15,540 bases of DNA from Acidimicrobiaceae bacterium (GTDB taxonomy: Bacteria > Actinomycetota > Acidimicrobiia > Acidimicrobiales > Palsa-688): positions 1-15,540 of the forward strand of contig JAUTXM010000207.1 in NCBI GenBank assembly GCA_030838025.1, in the 5' to 3' direction. The stretch's first letter is position 1. Each line of letters opens with the position of its first letter. The notes beneath the pieces are model-generated. The model saw only the letters and a list, made by a program, of their open reading frames with translations. It was not told the DNA's origin and made no database searches. Positions 13,194 to 15,540 of this stretch are shown here, piece by piece. Both the position numbers and the translations under genes were made by a program.

Positions 13194-14315
13194 GTGCCCC
13201 GGATCTACCTCGACCACGCGTCCACGTCGCCGCCCCGGCCCGAGGTCGTCGACGCCTTGGTGGCAGCGCTGAACCTCGCCGATCCCGGCCGGGTACACAC
13301 CGAAGGGCGGATCGCTCGGGCAGTTCTCGAGGAGGCTCGGGAAAAGGTGGCCGCGTTCTGCGGTACCCGCATGCGCCAAGTGATCTTCACCTCCGGGGCC
13401 ACCGAGGCCATCAATGCTGCGGTGTACGGGGCAGTCACATCGGGCCGGGGTGACCACATCGTTTGCCCAGGCGTCGAGCACTCCGCCGTCCGGCGGGCTT
13501 CGGAGCGGGCCGGACGCGTCAGCGTAACGGCCGTCGATGGCGACGGTCGGATCGACGTCGATGACGTCCTCGGTGCCATCGGTCCCAACACCGCCCTGGT
13601 CCATTGCCAGTGGGCCAACCACGAGGTGGGCACGATCCAGCCGGTTGCCGACGTCGTTGCGGCCTGCCGTGAGCGGGGGGTCTTGGTCCACGTCGACGCG
13701 GCCGCGGCCGCCGGGCACCTCCCGATCGCGTTCGACGAGTTGGGCGCCGACCTGCTGTCGCTGTCGGCGCACAAGTTGGGCGGCCCGAAGGGGGCGGGGG
13801 CGCTGCTGGTGCGCCGCGGTGTGCGGCTCCCGCCATTCCTGGTGGGCGGCGAGCAGGAACGAGCTCGACGCAGCGGACTCGAAGACCTTCCCGCGTGGGT
13901 GGGCTTCGGCGCGGCGGCCGCGGAGTTGGCGGACGGCGCCTTGGAGCTCGAGGCGGCGGCGGGGGGGATCCAGACCGACCGGCTGCGTTGCGCGGCCCTC
14001 GCCATTCCCGGCGTTCGGACATACGGACCCTCGCAGCCCCAGAGTCGCCTTTCCTCCTTGCTCTGTCTCGGGGTCGCCGATGTGGAGGCCGAGGCGGTCC
14101 TGATCGGGCTCGACCAGGCCGGCGTGGCCGTCCACTCGGGCAGTGCCTGCTCGTCAGAGTCCCTCGAGCCGTCGCCCGTGCTGGCGGCGATGGGCGTCGA
14201 CGCCGACCATAGCCTGCGACTGTCGGTCGGCTGGTCGACTACCGGCGACGAGGTCGAGGTGGCTGCGGGCGCGTTGTCCGGGGTGATCCAGCGGCTCCGC
14301 TCGCTACGTCGCTGA
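13194..14315 (+). CDS. IscS/NifS-type cysteine desulfurase, divergent
   Basis: A 373-residue class V aminotransferase-fold PLP enzyme that would take sulfur from cysteine for Fe-S clusters or tRNA thiolation. It starts with IYLDHASTSPPRPEV, has FTSGATEAINAAV at 65-77, His96 (GVEHSAV), Asp168 (HVDAA), PLP-Lys194 (SAHKLGGPKG) and the sulfur-accepting Cys319 in GSACSSESLEPSPVL. Three usual PLP-pocket positions are changed: the DAxQ glutamine is Ala, the NNE motif is NHE and the RxGT threonine is Leu (RRSGLEDLP). GTG 13194 lies 15 nt after the regulator stop, so the two are co-transcribed. Length is slightly below the common 390-400. Cysteine desulfurase is favoured over selenocysteine lyase because of the loop around Cys319. 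Confidence 0.88.
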   Translation: MPRIYLDHASTSPPRPEVVDALVAALNLADPGRVHTEGRIARAVLEEAREKVAAFCGTRMRQVIFTSGATEAINAAVYGAVTSGRGDHIVCPGVEHSAVRRASERAGRVSVTAVDGDGRIDVDDVLGAIGPNTALVHCQWANHEVGTIQPVADVVAACRERGVLVHVDAAAAAGHLPIAFDELGADLLSLSAHKLGGPKGAGALLVRRGVRLPPFLVGGEQERARRSGLEDLPAWVGFGAAAAELADGALELEAAAGGIQTDRLRCAALAIPGVRTYGPSQPQSRLSSLLCLGVADVEAEAVLIGLDQAGVAVHSGSACSSESLEPSPVLAAMGVDADHSLRLSVGWSTTGDEVEVAAGALSGVIQRLRSLRR

Positions 14316-14349
14316 CGGCTGCGACCACCGGTTCGTCTGCACGACACCA

Positions 14350-14382
14350 CTGAGGTGGCGGCTCAGGGAGCGGCCACCTCAG
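14350..14382. terminator. 10-bp stem-loop between convergent genes
   Basis: CTGAGGTGGC (14350-14359) and GCCACCTCAG (14373-14382) pair perfectly around a 13-base loop. It lies 34 nt after the desulfurase stop and 14 nt beyond the stop of the minus-strand small gene. No T-run follows on either strand. It is a plausible bidirectional transcription barrier. Confidence 0.6.
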
Positions 14383-14396
14383 ATGGCGGTGCAGGT

Positions 14397-14642
14397 TCAG
14401 TCCTCGGGGTCGCAGTGTTGCGCCGACAGCGCGACGCGCTCTGCAGCTTCCCAAAACGCGCGACTAACCCCTTGGGGGTGAGCTTCAAGCAGGTCGTAGC
14501 TCGCGTCGAGCGCGACACATGCAGTAGTCGGTCTCCTTTCGGAGGACCTCTTGACTGCGCTACCGCCAAACCCGGCTGCGCCGGCCGAAAGGACAAGCCC
14601 GACGACCCCCACGGCTACCGCTCCCCGCCTCAACGTCCGCAT
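14397..14642 (-). CDS. Small secreted or membrane-anchored two-cysteine protein
   Basis: An 81-residue protein of unknown function. It begins MRTLRRGAVAVGVVGLVL, a positively charged start and a hydrophobic segment to about residue 27, consistent with a Sec signal or a single anchor. No lipobox cysteine follows. The mature part contains only Cys42 and Cys77, which could form a disulfide outside the cell. GAGAGGA eight bases before the ATG at 14642 decides the start; the frame is open to 14762 but that extension covers the promoter. A -35/-10 pair lies at 14722-14694. It is separated from the TPR gene by a terminator, so it is its own transcription unit. I recognise no family. Confidence 0.65.
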   Translation of the reverse strand: MRTLRRGAVAVGVVGLVLSAGAAGFGGSAVKRSSERRPTTACVALDASYDLLEAHPQGVSRAFWEAAERVALSAQHCDPED

Positions 14643-14693
14643 ACTTCGTTTCCTCTCCCCTGGAGCCACACGTTTATCCAGCTCGGTCCGGCC

Positions 14694-14722
14694 AAAATAG
14701 CCGACCCAGCGAGCACAGTCGA
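14694..14722 (-). promoter_or_regulatory. Probable promoter of the small secreted protein gene
   Basis: Reading the minus strand, TCGACT (14722-14717) and TATTTT (14699-14694) are 17 nt apart. The expected start point is near 14687, giving a leader of about 45 nt that contains the GAGAGGA ribosome-binding site. Judged on consensus similarity alone. Confidence 0.45.
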
Positions 14723-14760
14723 GACTTGTGCCGTAGCTAAAAGGGTAAACCAAGCATTTC

Positions 14761-14791
14761 AAAAGTCGGCGGGTCCGGTCGGGCCGCCGAC
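14761..14791 (-). terminator. Intrinsic terminator of the TPR gene
   Basis: On the minus strand an 8-bp stem, GTCGGCGG with CCGCCGAC (14791-14784 with 14772-14765), is followed directly by TTTT (14764-14761). It begins 16 nt after the TAG of the TPR gene. Stem plus T-run in the right orientation makes this the clearest Rho-independent terminator in the window. Confidence 0.7.
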
Positions 14792-14807
14792 AACCACCAC
14801 GTCGCCG

Positions 14808-15524
14808 CTACGGCTGCGAGGTGGTGGTTGCGGCGGTCGCCGCCGTCGTTGTCGTAAGAGCGTTGGGTCCGGCGGGGACACTCGGTCCTGCCGCCTTGAT
14901 GGCCTCCTGCAGCAGGGTCTGGACCTGGGGCACCTGGGGTGCCGATGGGTCCACGATGCCCAGGTACAGCCGTAGTTCGGTCACGGCACCTGCTGCGTTG
15001 TTCTTGGCCCGGAGGAGCAGGAAGCCCCGGAAGAAGTGGGCGTCGGCGAAGTCGGGCGCGATGGTTTCGGCCTTTTCGATGCGGGCCAGGCCGCTGTCGA
15101 CCAGGTCCGAACGGTTGCCCGCCAGCCCTGCTTGCGCTTGCAACCATCCGCCGTCGGCCAAGGCCACCGGTTGGTTGGGGTCGTCCTGCAGGACCTGGTC
15201 GTAGAGCTTCAAGGCGTCGGCCACCTTGCCCTGGTTGACCAGGTCGGCCGCCGTCACCAGGCGCTGGTCGACTCCGCCCGCGGCGGTGGTTCCGGTGAGC
15301 TGGCTGTTTCCGCTGGCGGTCTGACCCGGTAGCCGGGAACCGCTGGACTGCGCCACGACCCACGCCGCCAGCACCCCGAAGCCGAGCACCACGATGACCA
15401 CGACGGTCGTGCGCCACCGCCGCCGGCTCTGCAACGCCGCGCTGAGCAGCGCGCTCTCAGCCGCCACCTCGCTGCGTTGGGTCGTCGCCGCTGTGGCCGG
15501 GGCCGTCGCTTTGGCAGCGGACAT
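14808..15524 (-). CDS. Membrane-anchored TPR protein (CcmI/CycH-like architecture)
   Basis: A 238-residue protein with a cytoplasmic N-terminus of about 38 residues rich in Ala/Thr, a single membrane helix at about 39-58 (TTVVVIVVLGFGVLAAWVVA), and an extracytoplasmic region with TPR-like helices at about 88-200. The repeats include NQGKVADALKLYDQVLQDDP and APDFADAHFFRGFLLL, and the C-terminus is a Thr/Ala-rich tail. TPR domains mediate protein contacts. The arrangement resembles the periplasmic TPR part of cytochrome c maturation factor CcmI/CycH, but the identification is tentative and no other ccm gene is in the window. AAAGGA lies close before the ATG at 15524. The gene may belong to an operon extending past the window edge. 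Confidence 0.75.
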   Translation of the reverse strand: MSAAKATAPATAATTQRSEVAAESALLSAALQSRRRWRTTVVVIVVLGFGVLAAWVVAQSSGSRLPGQTASGNSQLTGTTAAGGVDQRLVTAADLVNQGKVADALKLYDQVLQDDPNQPVALADGGWLQAQAGLAGNRSDLVDSGLARIEKAETIAPDFADAHFFRGFLLLRAKNNAAGAVTELRLYLGIVDPSAPQVPQVQTLLQEAIKAAGPSVPAGPNALTTTTAATAATTTSQP

Positions 15525-15540
15525 CGTTCCTTTGGCGGGG

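Noticed and set aside
12498..14135. 545-codon minus-strand open frame opposite the regulator and desulfurase genes
   Set aside because: It is antisense to two genes with clear catalytic and DNA-binding motifs and has no recognisable domain of its own.
13205..14350. 381-codon minus-strand open frame opposite the desulfurase gene
   Set aside because: Its Ser/Ala/Arg-rich translation lacks motifs and is fully explained as the complement of the plus-strand gene.
1..15540. Defence system, prophage, integron, CRISPR array or transposon
   Set aside because: No cas, toxin-antitoxin, integrase, transposase or restriction-modification genes were recognised, and no spaced direct repeats of CRISPR type. 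The HNH protein is of the DUF222 family and is not evidence of a defence island by itself.

Overview
This is GC-rich chromosomal DNA with the gene content of an actinobacterium. A WhiB-family Fe-S regulator, a DUF3107 protein, a PdtaS-type histidine kinase, a paired Get3/ArsA-like ATPase locus, a DUF222-HNH protein behind an SOS box, and probable leaderless genes all point to Actinomycetota. The proteins are diverged from those I remember in Mycobacterium and Streptomyces, so a deep branch such as Acidimicrobiia is a reasonable guess. No phage, IS element, CRISPR array, tRNA or rRNA was seen.

Positions 1-4764 hold a stress and redox regulatory block. It starts with the tail of an upstream gene (probably an anti-sigma factor) that overlaps a SigB/SigF-family sigma factor by 4 nt. 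A diacylglycerol-kinase-family lipid kinase follows, then a 19-bp tandem repeat. A glycerophosphodiester phosphodiesterase gene (minus) lies divergent to a WhiB1/WblE-like gene (plus), and a PdtaS-like kinase converges on the latter. From memory, the whiB1/pdtaS convergent pair also occurs in M. tuberculosis (Rv3219/Rv3220c), and Streptomyces keeps wblE close to sigH and its anti-sigma gene. A perfect TGTGA-N6-TCACA site lies just upstream of the whiB gene.

Positions 4821-7242 (minus) continue the apparent transcription unit that ends in pdtaS: DUF3107, then two Get3-like ATPases matching the mycobacterial Rv3679/Rv3680 (BagA/BagB) pair. Divergent from it, at 7521, is a 73-residue protein with a Cys/His cluster that I do not recognise.

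Positions 7743-9688 (plus) hold an internally deleted DUF222-HNH gene with a LexA-type SOS box, and an HD-domain dNTP triphosphohydrolase that looks leaderless.

Positions 9696-14315 form an Fe-S and molybdenum redox block. A minus-strand unit encodes an Mrp-type Fe-S carrier ATPase, a Tat-exported sulfite-oxidase-fold molybdoenzyme and its b-type cytochrome partner. Divergent from it, sharing a 45-bp promoter region with a palindrome, are a SufR-like Fe-S-sensing repressor and an IscS/NifS-type cysteine desulfurase with altered PLP-pocket residues. The layout suggests a locally regulated Fe-S supply module attached to a respiratory or periplasmic oxidoreductase.

Positions 14316-15540 hold a convergent hairpin, a small secreted two-cysteine protein and a membrane-anchored TPR protein, both on the minus strand. 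A clear terminator separates the last two.
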